A stretch of DNA of 64,000 nt from Candidatus Woesearchaeota archaeon CG10_big_fil_rev_8_21_14_0_10_37_12 (lineage in GTDB: Archaea; Nanobdellota; Nanobdellia; Woesearchaeales; ARS49): positions 1 to 64,000 of the forward strand of contig PCYA01000014.1 in the NCBI GenBank assembly GCA_002762795.1, read 5' to 3'. Shown piece by piece: positions 16,211 to 24,766 of this stretch. Position numbers and translations under genes: made by a program. The notes below the pieces were generated by a model, which was given only the letters and a program-made list of their open reading frames with translations, was not told the origin of the DNA and did no database searches. Each line of letters starts with the position of its first letter. The stretch's first letter is position 1.

Positions 16211-17127
16211 ATGACTTTTGATCTCATTAGTGTAATGGATGCTTCTGCTTCAATAGTTGATTTGGAGAGTAAGCTTAGAGGAGAGAAACAAGTTTTTAGG
16301 AGAAGAAAGCAGTTTCTAAAATGGCTTGAGAACGAGTGGAAGAAAATAAAAAAACCAGTTCTTGAGGAAATTGCCAATACTGTTCTTGATTCTAAACCAG
16401 TACTTCCAACAGTAGTTGTTGATTTGCCTGATGCACGCGCTATAGATTACACGGACTTATACACGGTTGGGAATGGCCAGTAGCTTTAAAACAGAAGGTA
16501 AAAACATTTCTGAAACATCAGGTAGACGGAAGAGGTTCTTCAAAGTCAGCCTGGTATTGTGAAGAAGGGTTTAAAAGTAATTTTGGAATAAAATGGATAA
16601 CTGAATTAGAAGACCTTACAAACACTTCAAAGTTGGAGTCCTCTGGAAATGAGAATCCTCTTGATTTAATAGGCGATGCAAGAACAAGCCTTGTTGGTTT
16701 TGGATGCTACATTTTACTCAAATCAGAAGTTCTTAGAGGGAATGAGTCTTCAGATTTTGCTAGATTGCTTAGCAATGCACTTAGAGATCCTAGGTATCAA
16801 GATTTGGCAGTAAGGTACTCACATGAGAGTAGTCTTCCTGAGCCGTTTGGCTTAGAATTGGATTATTTGAATGATCGTTCATCTTTATTGAGTAAATTTT
16901 TATTTCATGGAGTTGCTACTGCTGCTGAAAGGTCATTGTGGACTGCAAATAAACTATTGGAAAGAGGAAAATCAGCTGTAGGCACAAGACACACAAGTTC
17001 AGCAAGAGTCAGATTGGAAATAGATTATTTGTGCGGTGCAAGTCACGTTCCTCAAATTGCTTACTTTTTAGAGTACCCTGATTATTCTTTTGATCATTTA
17101 GATGCATATCTCGAAGAGAGAAAATAA
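16211..17127 (+). pseudogene. Hypothetical protein gene split by one frameshift
   Basis: The track shows 16211-16483 and 16633-17127 as two ORFs, but the second frame is open back to 16432, where it overlaps the first. A single -1 shift between 16432 and 16483 joins them into one protein of about 305 residues (…DYTDLY joined to HGWEWPVALKQKVKTF…). TTTTTAAAG lies about 25 bases before the ATG at 16211, supporting that start. The second part alone would need a TTG start with no ribosome site. I recognise no family; the protein is soluble and mostly helical. Either a genuine broken gene or a sequence error. Confidence 0.65.
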
Positions 17128-17529
17128 TTACAACCTCAAAATTTTATCCAATTCCTCTGCAACATCTTTCATTTCGTCCAAATACCTGTTCATGTCTTGT
17201 TGTAAGTCATGAACTAAATGCATAAGATTGTTTGATCGCATGACATATTTGTATCTGTCATGTATAACGATCCCTTTGTCCATTAATGTGTTTAAATGAT
17301 GAATAACTGTTGCTCTTGTTAATCCTAATCGTTCTGCAAGTTCGTCGCTTGTTAATCCGCCTGTTATGCGCACTGCTTTCAATAATTCAATAAATATTCG
17401 AAAACAACTTCTGTCTCGATCTCGTTCGCCGAACAAGCCGAGTGCTTCTCCGAACCATTGGAGTTCTTCATTAAGTGTGTATTCTACTGGCTTCCTGATA
17501 TTGACAATCGTTATTCTTCTTATCCTCAT
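17128..17529 (-). CDS. Winged-helix transcriptional regulator, ArsR/MarR-like
   Basis: The 133-residue protein has a central winged helix: GGLTSDELAERLGLTRATVIHHLNTLMDKGIVIHD, where TRATVIHHLNTL is the recognition helix and the wing follows (RYKYVMRS). A C-terminal helix (DLQQDMNRYLDEMKDVAEEL) could form a dimer coiled coil. It lies 34 bases downstream of the DUF3467 gene on the same strand and close to the divergent grpE promoter, so a heat-shock role like that of archaeal Phr is possible but inferred only from position. Confidence 0.75.
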   Translation of the reverse strand: MRIRRITIVNIRKPVEYTLNEELQWFGEALGLFGERDRDRSCFRIFIELLKAVRITGGLTSDELAERLGLTRATVIHHLNTLMDKGIVIHDRYKYVMRSNNLMHLVHDLQQDMNRYLDEMKDVAEELDKILRL

Positions 17530-17563
17530 AAAACCTCGATTGTGTATCTATTACTTCAAACCA

Positions 17564-17911
17564 CTAACCCATATATGTTGGAGCTCGTGTTGTTTGTTTT
17601 TCTTGCGCAAGTTTCTTTTGTTTCTTTTCTGCTTTGTCTAATGGTTTTGGTTTTTGTACTTTTCCAAATTCTTTTTCATATTTGTCTACGACATTACCGA
17701 GAATTCCTATGAGCATTTTTGCGTGCCATGGTTCCAGCATGACCACATTGTGTTTTAGCTGGAAGCTTGGTTTTTTGCTTCTTGGATCTGTTCGTGGCGT
17801 AATGCATTTAAAGTCCATTGTGAGTTGCGTTGGTGTAAAGTTTACTGTTACTTCATGCGCAAAGAATGCATCGCCTTCCACTATATTGATGTTAATTGGT
17901 TCATCTGACAT
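17564..17911 (-). CDS. DUF3467 family protein
   Basis: The 115-residue product matches my recollection of DUF3467: an N-terminal beta region (FFAHEVTVNFTPTQLTMDFKCITPRTD), a QLKHNVVMLEPWHAKMLIGIL strand-helix segment, then NVVDKYEKEFG and a Lys-rich tail. Molecular function is unknown; the family is small and widespread. GAGGTGA precedes the ATG. It shares a 127-base divergent promoter region with grpE. Confidence 0.75.
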   Translation of the reverse strand: MSDEPININIVEGDAFFAHEVTVNFTPTQLTMDFKCITPRTDPRSKKPSFQLKHNVVMLEPWHAKMLIGILGNVVDKYEKEFGKVQKPKPLDKAEKKQKKLAQEKQTTRAPTYMG

Positions 17912-17973
17912 ATCGTCACCTCAAAAGCTGCAAAGTATAAAGAATTTATAAACATTCCGATTTTTAGCGAAAA

Positions 17974-18023
17974 CTTTATATAGAAGTATCATTCTGAAAC
18001 GACTTAGTTGACGTAAGATCAAC
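17974..18023 (+). promoter_or_regulatory. grpE-dnaK-dnaJ promoter region
   Basis: CTTTATATAG at 17974-17983 is a good TATA box. Downstream in the leader is the inverted repeat GTTGA-N7-TCAAC (18007-18023), which could be an operator or a small RNA hairpin, followed by a GGTGAG ribosome site before the ATG at 18039. Confidence 0.45.
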
Positions 18024-18038
18024 AATTATGGTGAGTGT

Positions 18039-18575
18039 ATGAGTGAGAAAAAAACCCATGACAACAAAACTAAGGAAAAAGAAGTTCCTGAGATTGAAAG
18101 ATTAAAACTACAAATTGCTGAAAGAGAAACAAAAATTCAGGATTATACAAACCATTTAAAACGATTACAAGCAGAATTTGAAAATTATTGCAAACGAGTA
18201 GAGAAAGAACGCAAAGAATTCATGGGTTTAGCAACAGAAAGAGTAATTGTACGTTTATTGTTGATCATTGATGACTTTGAACGTGCATTACAGCAATTAA
18301 ATGATTTGCCTGAGCAAACAAGCAAAGGTGTTGAAATGATTTTCAAAAACTTGCACAAAGTACTTGATGAAGAACAAGTTATGCCAATAAAGTCTGTTGG
18401 TGAGAAATTCGATCCGTATAAACATGAAGTATTGTTGCAGGTTGAAAGCGAAGAGCCTGAAAATATAATTTTAGAAGAATTGCAAAAAGGTTACACAATG
18501 AATGGTAAAGTTATCAGATATGCAAAAGTTAAGGTGAGCAAGGGAAAACAAGAAGAGGTAACACAAAATGACTGA
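18039..18575 (+). CDS. grpE: GrpE, nucleotide exchange factor of DnaK
   Basis: This 178-residue protein has the GrpE form: a charged N-terminal tail, a long coiled coil (LKLQIAERETKIQDYTNHLKRLQAEFENYCKRVEKER), a middle four-helix part (LLIIDDFERALQQL) and a C-terminal beta domain (EKFDPYKHEVLLQVES...YTMNGKVIRYAKVKVSKG). It releases ADP from DnaK. It begins the cluster grpE - small genes - dnaK - small membrane gene - dnaJ. Its stop overlaps the next gene start. Confidence 0.95.
   Translation: MSEKKTHDNKTKEKEVPEIERLKLQIAERETKIQDYTNHLKRLQAEFENYCKRVEKERKEFMGLATERVIVRLLLIIDDFERALQQLNDLPEQTSKGVEMIFKNLHKVLDEEQVMPIKSVGEKFDPYKHEVLLQVESEEPENIILEELQKGYTMNGKVIRYAKVKVSKGKQEEVTQND
18524..18558 (+). repeat. 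grpE 3'-end segment duplicated at about 18870-18900
   Basis: grpE ends with ...GCAAAAGTTAAGGTGAGCAAGGGAAAACAAGAAG. After the small gene, ACAAAAGTCAAGGTAAGAAGGGGAAACAAGAA appears, encoding KVKVRRGNK versus KVKVSKGKQ in the native frame. The similarity in both DNA and peptide points to an old duplication flanking the 18568-18870 gene. Confidence 0.5.
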
Positions 18576-18870
18576 AGGAAAAAAAGAAAAAATATTCACT
18601 AATAATGATGAAACATGTTCAGAAGAACTAGCAAAAGAATTTGTAGAAAAATACAGAGAATGCTTCAAAGCATACAAAATAATACATGACGGAGTAAGAA
18701 CAAAAATCCAATACGAAGTTAATGAAAATGCGTTTTGCAGTATGCAACCTTGTGTTGATTTTTTCACTCAGAGAGTTACACGCCCAGACAATACCCAAAT
18801 GTTAATGTGCGAAAAACACGCTCAAGAATTTGAAACTAAAACAGGATGCAGAGCAGAACTACTTTGGTAA
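18568..18870 (+). CDS. Small Cys-containing protein inside the chaperone operon
   Basis: This 100-residue ORF overlaps the last bases of grpE (ATGACTGA) and is preceded by a GAGGT-like site within grpE. It has five Cys residues (TCSEEL, REC, FCSMQPC, LMCEKH, TGC) and several His residues, suggesting a metal site or disulfides. It is charged and soluble. I do not recognise it. Sequence just after it repeats the 3' end of grpE, which suggests it was placed here by a duplication or recombination event. Confidence 0.65.
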   Translation: MTEGKKEKIFTNNDETCSEELAKEFVEKYRECFKAYKIIHDGVRTKIQYEVNENAFCSMQPCVDFFTQRVTRPDNTQMLMCEKHAQEFETKTGCRAELLW

Positions 18871-18931
18871 TACAAAAGTCAAGGTAAGAAGGGGAAACAA
18901 GAATTTGAAAATGCAAATGGAGGAAAGAAAA

Positions 18932-19255
18932 ATGAGTGAAGTAACATCAGTAACAGGGTTAAAGATTGGAGGAATAGTTAAAGAAAATGAATCTGTTGGC
19001 ATGCATATCGAAATGCCAAAAAAGCCAGGAGTTGGAGTACACATAAACATAAACGACCAAATAATTGATAATAAAGTAAAAAAGATTATGGAGTCTATTC
19101 CAAATATTCCTGAGACTGAAAAAATTCTAGAAAAAGCAAAAGAAGTTTTAGACGAAAAAGAATCGGAGTTGAAAATCAATAAATTTGCGAAATTCAAAGA
19201 ATTTTGTTCAACTGTAAAAGACGTTGCAGTCATTGCTGCAACCATTTTCAGATAG
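18932..19255 (+). CDS. Small protein of unknown function before dnaK
   Basis: I choose ATG 18932 because GGAGGAAAGAAAA precedes it; the longer track ORF from 18830 reads through the duplicated grpE tail. The product is about 107 residues: a beta-like N-terminal half (GLKIGGIVKENESVGMHIEMPKKPGVGVHININDQ) and a helical, charged C-terminal half ending in a weakly hydrophobic DVAVIAATIF. Membrane contact is possible. It lies 27 bases before dnaK with the same direction. Confidence 0.65.
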   Translation: MSEVTSVTGLKIGGIVKENESVGMHIEMPKKPGVGVHININDQIIDNKVKKIMESIPNIPETEKILEKAKEVLDEKESELKINKFAKFKEFCSTVKDVAVIAATIFR

Positions 19256-19282
19256 GAAATAAAATAGTGGAGGGAAAACAAA

Positions 19283-21124
19283 ATGACTAAAGAAAAAATA
19301 ATTGGAATTGATCTAGGAACAAGTAATTCAGCAGCAGCAGTGTTAGAGGCAGGCAGGCCAAGGATTGTTCCTTCTGCCGAAGGAGCATCCATGTACGGTA
19401 AAGCTTTTCCTTCGTTTGTTGCATTTACAAAAGATGGTCAAATTTTAGTAGGAGAGCCTGCAAGACGACAGGCTGTTTCAAATCCTAAAGGCACAGTCTA
19501 TGCTACTAAAAGAAAGATTGGTACAAATTTTAAGTACAGCATTTACGGCAAAGAATATACACCGCAGCAAATTTCTGCTTTTATTTTGCAAAAAATCAAG
19601 CGTGATGCTGAAGCGTTTACTGGTGAGAAAATCAACAAAGCAGTAATCACTGTTCCTGCATATTTTGATGACAACCAACGTCAAGCTACAAAAGATGCAG
19701 GAACTATTGCTGGTTTGGAAGTTGTAAGAATTATTAATGAGCCAACAGCCGCCGCATTAGCGTATGGTCTTGATAAAACTGACAAACAGCAAAAAATCTT
19801 AGTGTTTGACCTTGGCGGTGGAACATTAGATGTTACAATCATGGATTTCGGCGAAGGTGTTTTTGAAGTTGTTTCAACTTCAGGAGATACACAACTCGGC
19901 GGAACTGACATGGACAATGCAGTAATTAATTACATAATTGATGAATTTAAGAAAACAGAAAATCTTGATTTGAATGATGATGAGGTTGCAATGCAGCGTG
20001 TTCGTGAAGCTGCTGAAAAGGCAAAGATTGAATTGAGTACGGTTTTAGAAACTGAAATTAATTTGCCGTTTATTGCTTCTACATCTGCTGGTCCTAAAAA
20101 TTTGCAGATGAAATTAACTCGCGCGCAGCTTGAAAAGCTCGTTGATGACCTTGTAAACAAATGCAAGAAAAGTGTTGATGCGACATTAAGTGATGCAAAG
20201 TTAACAAAAGACGATATTTACAAAGTTATTCTTGTTGGCGGTCCGACAAGAATGCCTGTTGTACAAAAACGTGTTGAAGATTGGCTTGGCAGTAAAGTCG
20301 AACGTGGTGTTGATCCTATGGAAGCTGTTGCTATGGGTGCCAGTGTTCAAGCTGGTGTTCTTGCAGGTGAAGTGAAAGATGTGTTGTTGCTTGATGTAAC
20401 TCCTTTAAGTTTAGGCATCGAAACACTTGGTGGCGTTTTTACGAAGGTGATTGATAGGAACACAACTATTCCTGCTAAGAAAGGCCAGGTATTCAGCACA
20501 GCTGCAGATAATCAGCCTGCTGTTACGATTAGAATCGCACAAGGCGAACGTCCAATGTTCAATGATAATAAAACACTTGGACAATTCGATCTAGTAGACA
20601 TACCTCCGGCACCTCGCGGTGTGCCCCAAATCGAGGTCACGTTTGATATTGACGCAAACGGCATATTAAACGTGACCGCAAAAGATTTGGGAACCAGTAA
20701 GCAGCAAAGCATTAGCATCACTGCACCAAATAAACTTGATGAGGCTGAAGTTGAGCGTATGAAGAAAGAAGCTGAACAGTTTGCAGAGCAGGACAAAAAG
20801 CGCAAGGATGAAGTTGAGACGATTAATCAAGCAGACAGTCTTGTGAATACTGCTGAAAAACAGTTGAAAGATTTTGAAGGCAAGGTTAAGGAAGAAGAGA
20901 TTAAGCAGATCAAGGATAAAATTGAAGATCTGAAAAAATTGCTGGCTGCTTCACCAAGAGATTTTGTTACGATTAAGAAAAAGCTTGATGAAACAAACGA
21001 GGTTTTTCATAAAGCAGCAACAGAGCTTTACCAAAAAGCAGCTGCTCAACAACAGCAAGCGCAGGAAAAAACCACAAAGGATAAAAAGCATCAAGATGAT
21101 GTAGTTGATGGTGAGAAAGCATAA
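19283..21124 (+). CDS. dnaK: Hsp70 chaperone DnaK
   Basis: The 613-residue protein is a full Hsp70. The ATPase domain starts [15 protein letters not shown], with [20 protein letters not shown], the phosphate loop [12 protein letters not shown], and [13 protein letters not shown]. The linker is [19 protein letters not shown], followed by the beta substrate-binding domain and a helical lid with an acidic, Gln-rich tail. It folds client proteins with DnaJ and GrpE. GGAGG precedes the start. Its TAA overlaps the ATG of the next small gene. Confidence 0.97.
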   Translation: MTKEKIIGIDLGTSNSAAAVLEAGRPRIVPSAEGASMYGKAFPSFVAFTKDGQILVGEPARRQAVSNPKGTVYATKRKIGTNFKYSIYGKEYTPQQISAFILQKIKRDAEAFTGEKINKAVITVPAYFDDNQRQATKDAGTIAGLEVVRIINEPTAAALAYGLDKTDKQQKILVFDLGGGTLDVTIMDFGEGVFEVVSTSGDTQLGGTDMDNAVINYIIDEFKKTENLDLNDDEVAMQRVREAAEKAKIELSTVLETEINLPFIASTSAGPKNLQMKLTRAQLEKLVDDLVNKCKKSVDATLSDAKLTKDDIYKVILVGGPTRMPVVQKRVEDWLGSKVERGVDPMEAVAMGASVQAGVLAGEVKDVLLLDVTPLSLGIETLGGVFTKVIDRNTTIPAKKGQVFSTAADNQPAVTIRIAQGERPMFNDNKTLGQFDLVDIPPAPRGVPQIEVTFDIDANGILNVTAKDLGTSKQQSISITAPNKLDEAEVERMKKEAEQFAEQDKKRKDEVETINQADSLVNTAEKQLKDFEGKVKEEEIKQIKDKIEDLKKLLAASPRDFVTIKKKLDETNEVFHKAATELYQKAAAQQQQAQEKTTKDKKHQDDVVDGEKA

Positions 21125-21282
21125 TGGAATTTGAGGTGATTGGTTACATTGCAATTGGGATCTTGCTTGGTTATGCAGCTCTGCGAATGTTAGCAGCTCG
21201 TACAATAAAGCGCAATATTGACGCTGAGTTTGAGGAAGTGTTAACAAGTGATGAGAGTAAAGTAAAGGGCAGATATGAGTAA
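21124..21282 (+). CDS. Small single-helix membrane protein between dnaK and dnaJ
   Basis: ATG 21124 overlaps the dnaK stop (TAATG) and the stop at 21280-21282 overlaps the dnaJ start by eight bases, so all three are translationally coupled. The 52-residue product has one hydrophobic helix ([19 protein letters not shown]) and a charged tail ([17 protein letters not shown]). It is missing from the ORF track because of its length. The tight overlap argues that it is real. It may tether the chaperone machine to the membrane; that is speculation. Confidence 0.75.
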   Translation: MEFEVIGYIAIGILLGYAALRMLAARTIKRNIDAEFEEVLTSDESKVKGRYE

Positions 21283-22336
21283 GGATTACTACAAAGTTTT
21301 GGGCGTTGACAAAAACGCAAGTATTGAAGATATCAAGAAAGCATATAAGAAGCTCGCAAAGCAATACCATCCTGATGTAAATAAGGATTCTGGTGCTACA
21401 GAAAAGTTTAAAGAAATCAGCGAAGCTGCTGCTGTACTTGGAGATGCTCAAAAACGCCAACAATACGATCAGTTTGGCAGTGATGCCTCGCAACAATTTT
21501 CTGGTGCTGATTTTAGTGATTTCATGTCTGGCGGATTTAATGATATTTTTGAGAACATTTTTAGCGGAGGTTTTAGTGGTTTTGGACGGCAAAGAAAAAG
21601 GCCTGGCAGAGATTTAATTGCAGAAATTACTATTTCTTTGAATGAAGTTGCAACAGGCACAACAAAACAATTGCAGTTTCAAAGATTAACAACCTGCAAG
21701 GCTTGTCATGGCAAGGGTGGCAGTCATTTCAAGACGTGTGAGAAGTGCAATGGTCAAGGCAGAGTACAGCATGCAAAGCGCACTCCTTTTGGTGTGTTTG
21801 CTACCACAACAACCTGCAAAGAGTGTGCTGGTGAAGGCGAAACTCCTGAAAATGTATGCACTGATTGCGATGGTGAAGGAAGAATTGTAACACGAGATCC
21901 TATTAAAGTAAAAATTCCTGCAGGAGTTCAAGATAGAATGAAAGTTCGCATTGAAGGTGAAGGTGAAGCTGGAGAGTCTGGAACGCATGCTGGTGATTTG
22001 TATGTTATTGTGAATGTTGCTGCTGATGATCGTTTTGTTCGCGATGGAAGTGATTTGCGCATTGAACATCCTATTACTTTTCCAATGGCTTGTTTAGGCG
22101 GTGAAACTGAAGTTGAAACTTTGCATGGAAAGAAAAAGCTTGACATTCCTGCCAGTACGCAAAACAATAGCGAATTACATTTGAAAGGTGAAGGTCTGCC
22201 TGACTTACGCAGCAGACATGTTGGTGATTTAGTGATTAAATTAGTTGTTGATGTTCCTACGAAATTAACAAAAAAACAAAAAGAATTGTTGCAAGAATTT
22301 GAAAAGGCCGGTGGAAAGAAGTGGGGATTGTTTTGA
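21275..22336 (+). CDS. dnaJ: Hsp40 co-chaperone DnaJ
   Basis: A canonical 353-residue type I DnaJ: J domain with the HPD motif ([10 protein letters not shown]), a Gly/Phe-rich linker ([20 protein letters not shown]), four CxxCxGxG zinc motifs ([32 protein letters not shown]), and the C-terminal client-binding domains ending near [20 protein letters not shown]. It stimulates DnaK ATPase and delivers clients. It is the last gene of the chaperone cluster; an interrupted reductase gene follows directly at its stop. Confidence 0.97.
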   Translation: MSKDYYKVLGVDKNASIEDIKKAYKKLAKQYHPDVNKDSGATEKFKEISEAAAVLGDAQKRQQYDQFGSDASQQFSGADFSDFMSGGFNDIFENIFSGGFSGFGRQRKRPGRDLIAEITISLNEVATGTTKQLQFQRLTTCKACHGKGGSHFKTCEKCNGQGRVQHAKRTPFGVFATTTTCKECAGEGETPENVCTDCDGEGRIVTRDPIKVKIPAGVQDRMKVRIEGEGEAGESGTHAGDLYVIVNVAADDRFVRDGSDLRIEHPITFPMACLGGETEVETLHGKKKLDIPASTQNNSELHLKGEGLPDLRSRHVGDLVIKLVVDVPTKLTKKQKELLQEFEKAGGKKWGLF

Positions 22337-23074
22337 GTGGAAGTTGTTCTCTATATGGCAATGTCTGTTAATGGAATGATTGCTGATGAGAGCTGCAATG
22401 AAGATTTTCTTTCTGATGTTAACTGGAAAACGCTGATAGATCTTTCAGAAAAATATGGAGGGTTTATTATTGGCAGAAAAACGTATGACGCTGTCAAGAA
22501 CCACCGGTGATCGCTCCTTCGTCGCTCAACACCAGTGGCATGACTGTTCAGAAAATTATAAGAAAAATATGACCAGTGGTTCCCAAGAAAATCCAGAGGA
22601 TTTTCTGGGCCAGAAAATGCTTTGCATTTTCTTGGCTTGATCATGCTCGGAATACCGCTCGCTTCAGTAAACCACTCGTGATAAACACGAGTGGCATTCC
22701 GACATGTAAAAAAATGGGGAACTCCGAGCTTTGAGGATGTTCCTGGAATTAAAATTGTTGTTTCAAAAAATAAAAATCTAAATTTGCCTGAGAGTTACAT
22801 AGTTGCAACAAGCCCTGATGATGCGCTGGTAAAAGCAGAAAGTGCAGGTTTGAAAAGTGTTCTGCTTACAGGCGGTTCAATGTTAAACAGTGAGTTTATG
22901 AAGAAAAATCTGATTGATGAGATTGCTCTTAATATTGAGCCTGTTTTAATTGGAAAAGGTGTGCCTTTATTTGGAGAAAGTTCTTTTGAAAAAAAACTCA
23001 AGTTAATTGAAGTTAAAAAGATAGAAAAAGATATTTTGCAATTAAAGTATAAAGTAAGAAAGAAATATGATTAA
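22337..23074 (+). pseudogene. RibD/dihydrofolate-reductase-like gene interrupted by element C
   Basis: The 5' part (GTG 22337, one base beyond the dnaJ stop) reads VVLYMAMSVNGMIAD and then GGFIIGRKTYDAV, the N-terminal half of a RibD_C/DHFR-fold reductase (NADPH-binding). The 3' part (from 22706) reads VKKWGTPSFEDVPGI..., GLKSVLLTGGSMLN and IEPVLIGKGVPLFG, the C-terminal half. Between them lies a 210-base family-2 element that introduces a stop (CGG TGA). Removing 22495-22704 restores the frame: GCT GTT GTA AAA AAA TGG. The whole would be about 175 residues, normal for the family. Substrate unknown (dihydrofolate or a riboflavin precursor). Confidence 0.85.
22495..22704 (+). mobile_element. 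Family-2 double-hairpin element, copy C (long form)
   Basis: The left junction is GCTGT|CAAGAACCACCGG and the right is GGCATTCCGACA|TGTAAA. It contains the same CCAAGAAAATCC...GATTTTCTTGG-like module as copy A, but hairpin 2 is diverged (GGAATACC.../...GGCATTCC) and the core is GATCATGCTC. It splits the reductase gene. No ORF is present. Confidence 0.82.
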
Positions 23075-23131
23075 CTTTTCACAACTTTTTTATACTTGTA
23101 GAAAGTCCGAATAGCTGTTAAATTAAAATCG

Positions 23132-23232
23132 CGCCGCCGCTGGGATTTGAACCCAGATATCGCTGGCTGCGAATACGGTGATCTGACCGCAAACGCTTTC
23201 AGACCGTTGTCATACCTTTAGACTACGGCGGC
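23132..23232 (-). tRNA. Class II tRNA with an anticodon-loop intron (probably Ser; anticodon unclear)
   Basis: Reverse complement: acceptor GCCGCCG/CGGCGGC, T8-A9, D stem GTC/GAC, anticodon stem ACGGT/ACCGT, variable arm TCGC-AGCCA-GCGA, and T arm CTGGG-TTCAAAT-CCCAG. A helix CTGA/TCAG with 3-base bulges (AAG and ATC) gives a bulge-helix-bulge splice motif. The simplest excision removes 16 bases (GCGTTTGCGGTCAGAT) and leaves the loop CTGAAAC, which would read anticodon GAA (Phe). However, the long variable arm and G at position 73 indicate Ser. Another register gives TGA (Ser) but with an unusual C33. A TATA-like CTTAATAAG lies upstream near 23260. Confidence 0.85.
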
Positions 23233-23347
23233 GCTTATTTTTCTTAATGCGTTACTTATTAAGAAGCCTTGCGGCAGAAATCACGTAAATTTTCCGACGA
23301 GTTTCGTAATCATTTCAGAGATTTTGGTTTTTTCCGAAAATAATTTT

Positions 23348-23863
23348 TTAGAAATCTAATTTTTTGTATCCGAACCGTGCTAAATCATTGATAATATTCA
23401 TGTAGCTTTTTCCGCAGAGCATTCCGCCTGCTGTGAATTTTTCTTGTGTTACGTTTGCTAAGCAGAAGTCTGGCATTTGAAAGTTGTTTTTGTCTTCTTC
23501 TTTTTCAAATTCAAAATCTACTAAAACAAGGCCTTTCAAATCTCCTTGAAATATATCTACTTCTGCTATTCGCCCTTGATATTCATAGCAATATCTGATT
23601 TTGTGTACTTTTTTCCCTTCAAGTTTAAAGAATGCGTCAAATTCTTCTTTTGTTAATGGAATTGTGTGTTCGTGTTGTGCTGATGCATCTCCTTCTTTTA
23701 CTGGATATTTTTTGGTCATTTCGTATTTATCGCCATTTTTTCGCAGTCGTAGAACTGGATGATTGCTTTCTTTTGGGTAATACACATCTATGATTTCTTT
23801 TGATTTGCATCCTGTTAAATCTGGCAATATTTTTGCAAGGAATGTTTTTTCGAGTTCTATCAT
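23348..23863 (-). CDS. CYTH-domain protein
   Basis: I start at the internal ATG giving MIELEKTFL, because GATAAAAAG lies about 25 bases upstream and because ExExK-like motifs open CYTH domains. Further features fit the tunnel fold: VLRLRKNGDKYEMTKKYP, KIRYCYEYQGRIAEVDIF, and LVDFEFEKEED. CYTH proteins bind triphosphates with metal ions (thiamine-triphosphatase, CyaB-type cyclase, tripolyphosphatase); the exact substrate cannot be told. About 171 residues, normal for the family. The nearby tRNA is on the same strand downstream. Confidence 0.8.
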   Translation of the reverse strand: MIELEKTFLAKILPDLTGCKSKEIIDVYYPKESNHPVLRLRKNGDKYEMTKKYPVKEGDASAQHEHTIPLTKEEFDAFFKLEGKKVHKIRYCYEYQGRIAEVDIFQGDLKGLVLVDFEFEKEEDKNNFQMPDFCLANVTQEKFTAGGMLCGKSYMNIINDLARFGYKKLDF

Positions 23864-23926
23864 TATAATAAGCGGAGCCATTTGCTTTTTATCTTTTGCT
23901 GTGCTTGATAAGATACTTACAGAAAA

Positions 23927-24640
23927 TCATTTCCCTAAAATGTGATCTTTTGCTCGTCTTTGATATGCTCTCATGTTCCTCAAGTCTTCTTCAGCAGGTG
24001 GGTTTCGTGAAAGATATTGATGGCCCTCTATTAAATCAACATTTAGAATTGGTCTGACAAGGAAGTATCCTCCATCGTAAATATCTTCTGGAGTTATGTT
24101 GTCATTTTGTGGCCAGGAATACGTAAATGGTTGTGCAAATCTTCCTCTGCGAAAGTATTCTCCTGTTCCTTCAAGGATTATTTTTTCTCCGAGCGTTTTT
24201 GGTGGTGGTAGTCCTAGTTTTTCTCGGCGAAGATCGTCCCAGAAATGTCCTAGTTCGTGTCTTATTATTTCATCAAGTTGATGTTTCCAGTCAGGTGCTG
24301 TTGTTGCTTCTGTTGGCGGAATAATTAATGTGTCTATGTCAGGAGCGTACATTCCAGAATCGTCTCCTGTGTGAGATGCTATAAAAAGAACGCCTGGAGA
24401 TCGTGCATATTTTATTCGGAAATATTTTTCTTGTTCTTTCATGATTCGGGGAATTGCTTCTGTAACATGAGGTTCTACCTGCTGTCGATGTAAGTTTAAT
24501 ATCTGTTGAAGGTTTTCGTTACGGCCTCTGTTTTCAAGAGAAATAAGGGAGTTTTTGTATTCTGCGCGTAGAAAAGCTGCTGCAGCAATTAAAACCATGT
24601 ATGCTGCAAGTCGTCCTGCTCCGAATTTTGCTTTGTTCAC
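23927..24640 (-). CDS. Membrane-anchored zinc metalloprotease (HExxH)
   Basis: The zinc motif HELGH is in DEIIRHELGHFWDDLRR, and EGTGEYFRRG about 25 residues later supplies a plausible third ligand Glu, giving a gluzincin-like arrangement. The N-terminal helix (LAAYMVLIAAAAFL) is a membrane anchor, so the catalytic domain probably faces outside. I prefer the GTG at 24640 (ribosome site GGTGAG) because the track's TTG start overlaps the TATA-like AAATATATAAG. About 237 residues. The peptidase family is not one I can name; the substrate is unknown. Confidence 0.75.
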   Translation of the reverse strand: MNKAKFGAGRLAAYMVLIAAAAFLRAEYKNSLISLENRGRNENLQQILNLHRQQVEPHVTEAIPRIMKEQEKYFRIKYARSPGVLFIASHTGDDSGMYAPDIDTLIIPPTEATTAPDWKHQLDEIIRHELGHFWDDLRREKLGLPPPKTLGEKIILEGTGEYFRRGRFAQPFTYSWPQNDNITPEDIYDGGYFLVRPILNVDLIEGHQYLSRNPPAEEDLRNMRAYQRRAKDHILGK

Positions 24641-24766
24641 AAGCTCACCAGTTATCGTTTCGATTACTTGCTTATATATTTTACTAAAATTACCACTCAA
24701 AAGTAGTTTAAAGTGCTGATTTGTTTAACAGTTACCTTTTTAGCATGCTTTTTATAACCAAAACCC

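Noticed and set aside
18471-18767. 98-aa minus-strand ORF over the grpE end
   Set aside because: Antisense to two coupled plus-strand genes, Phe/Ser/Leu-rich composition, no supporting signal.
20951-21592. 213-aa minus-strand ORF across dnaK-dnaJ
   Set aside because: It lies antisense to two certain genes and has shadow-type composition.
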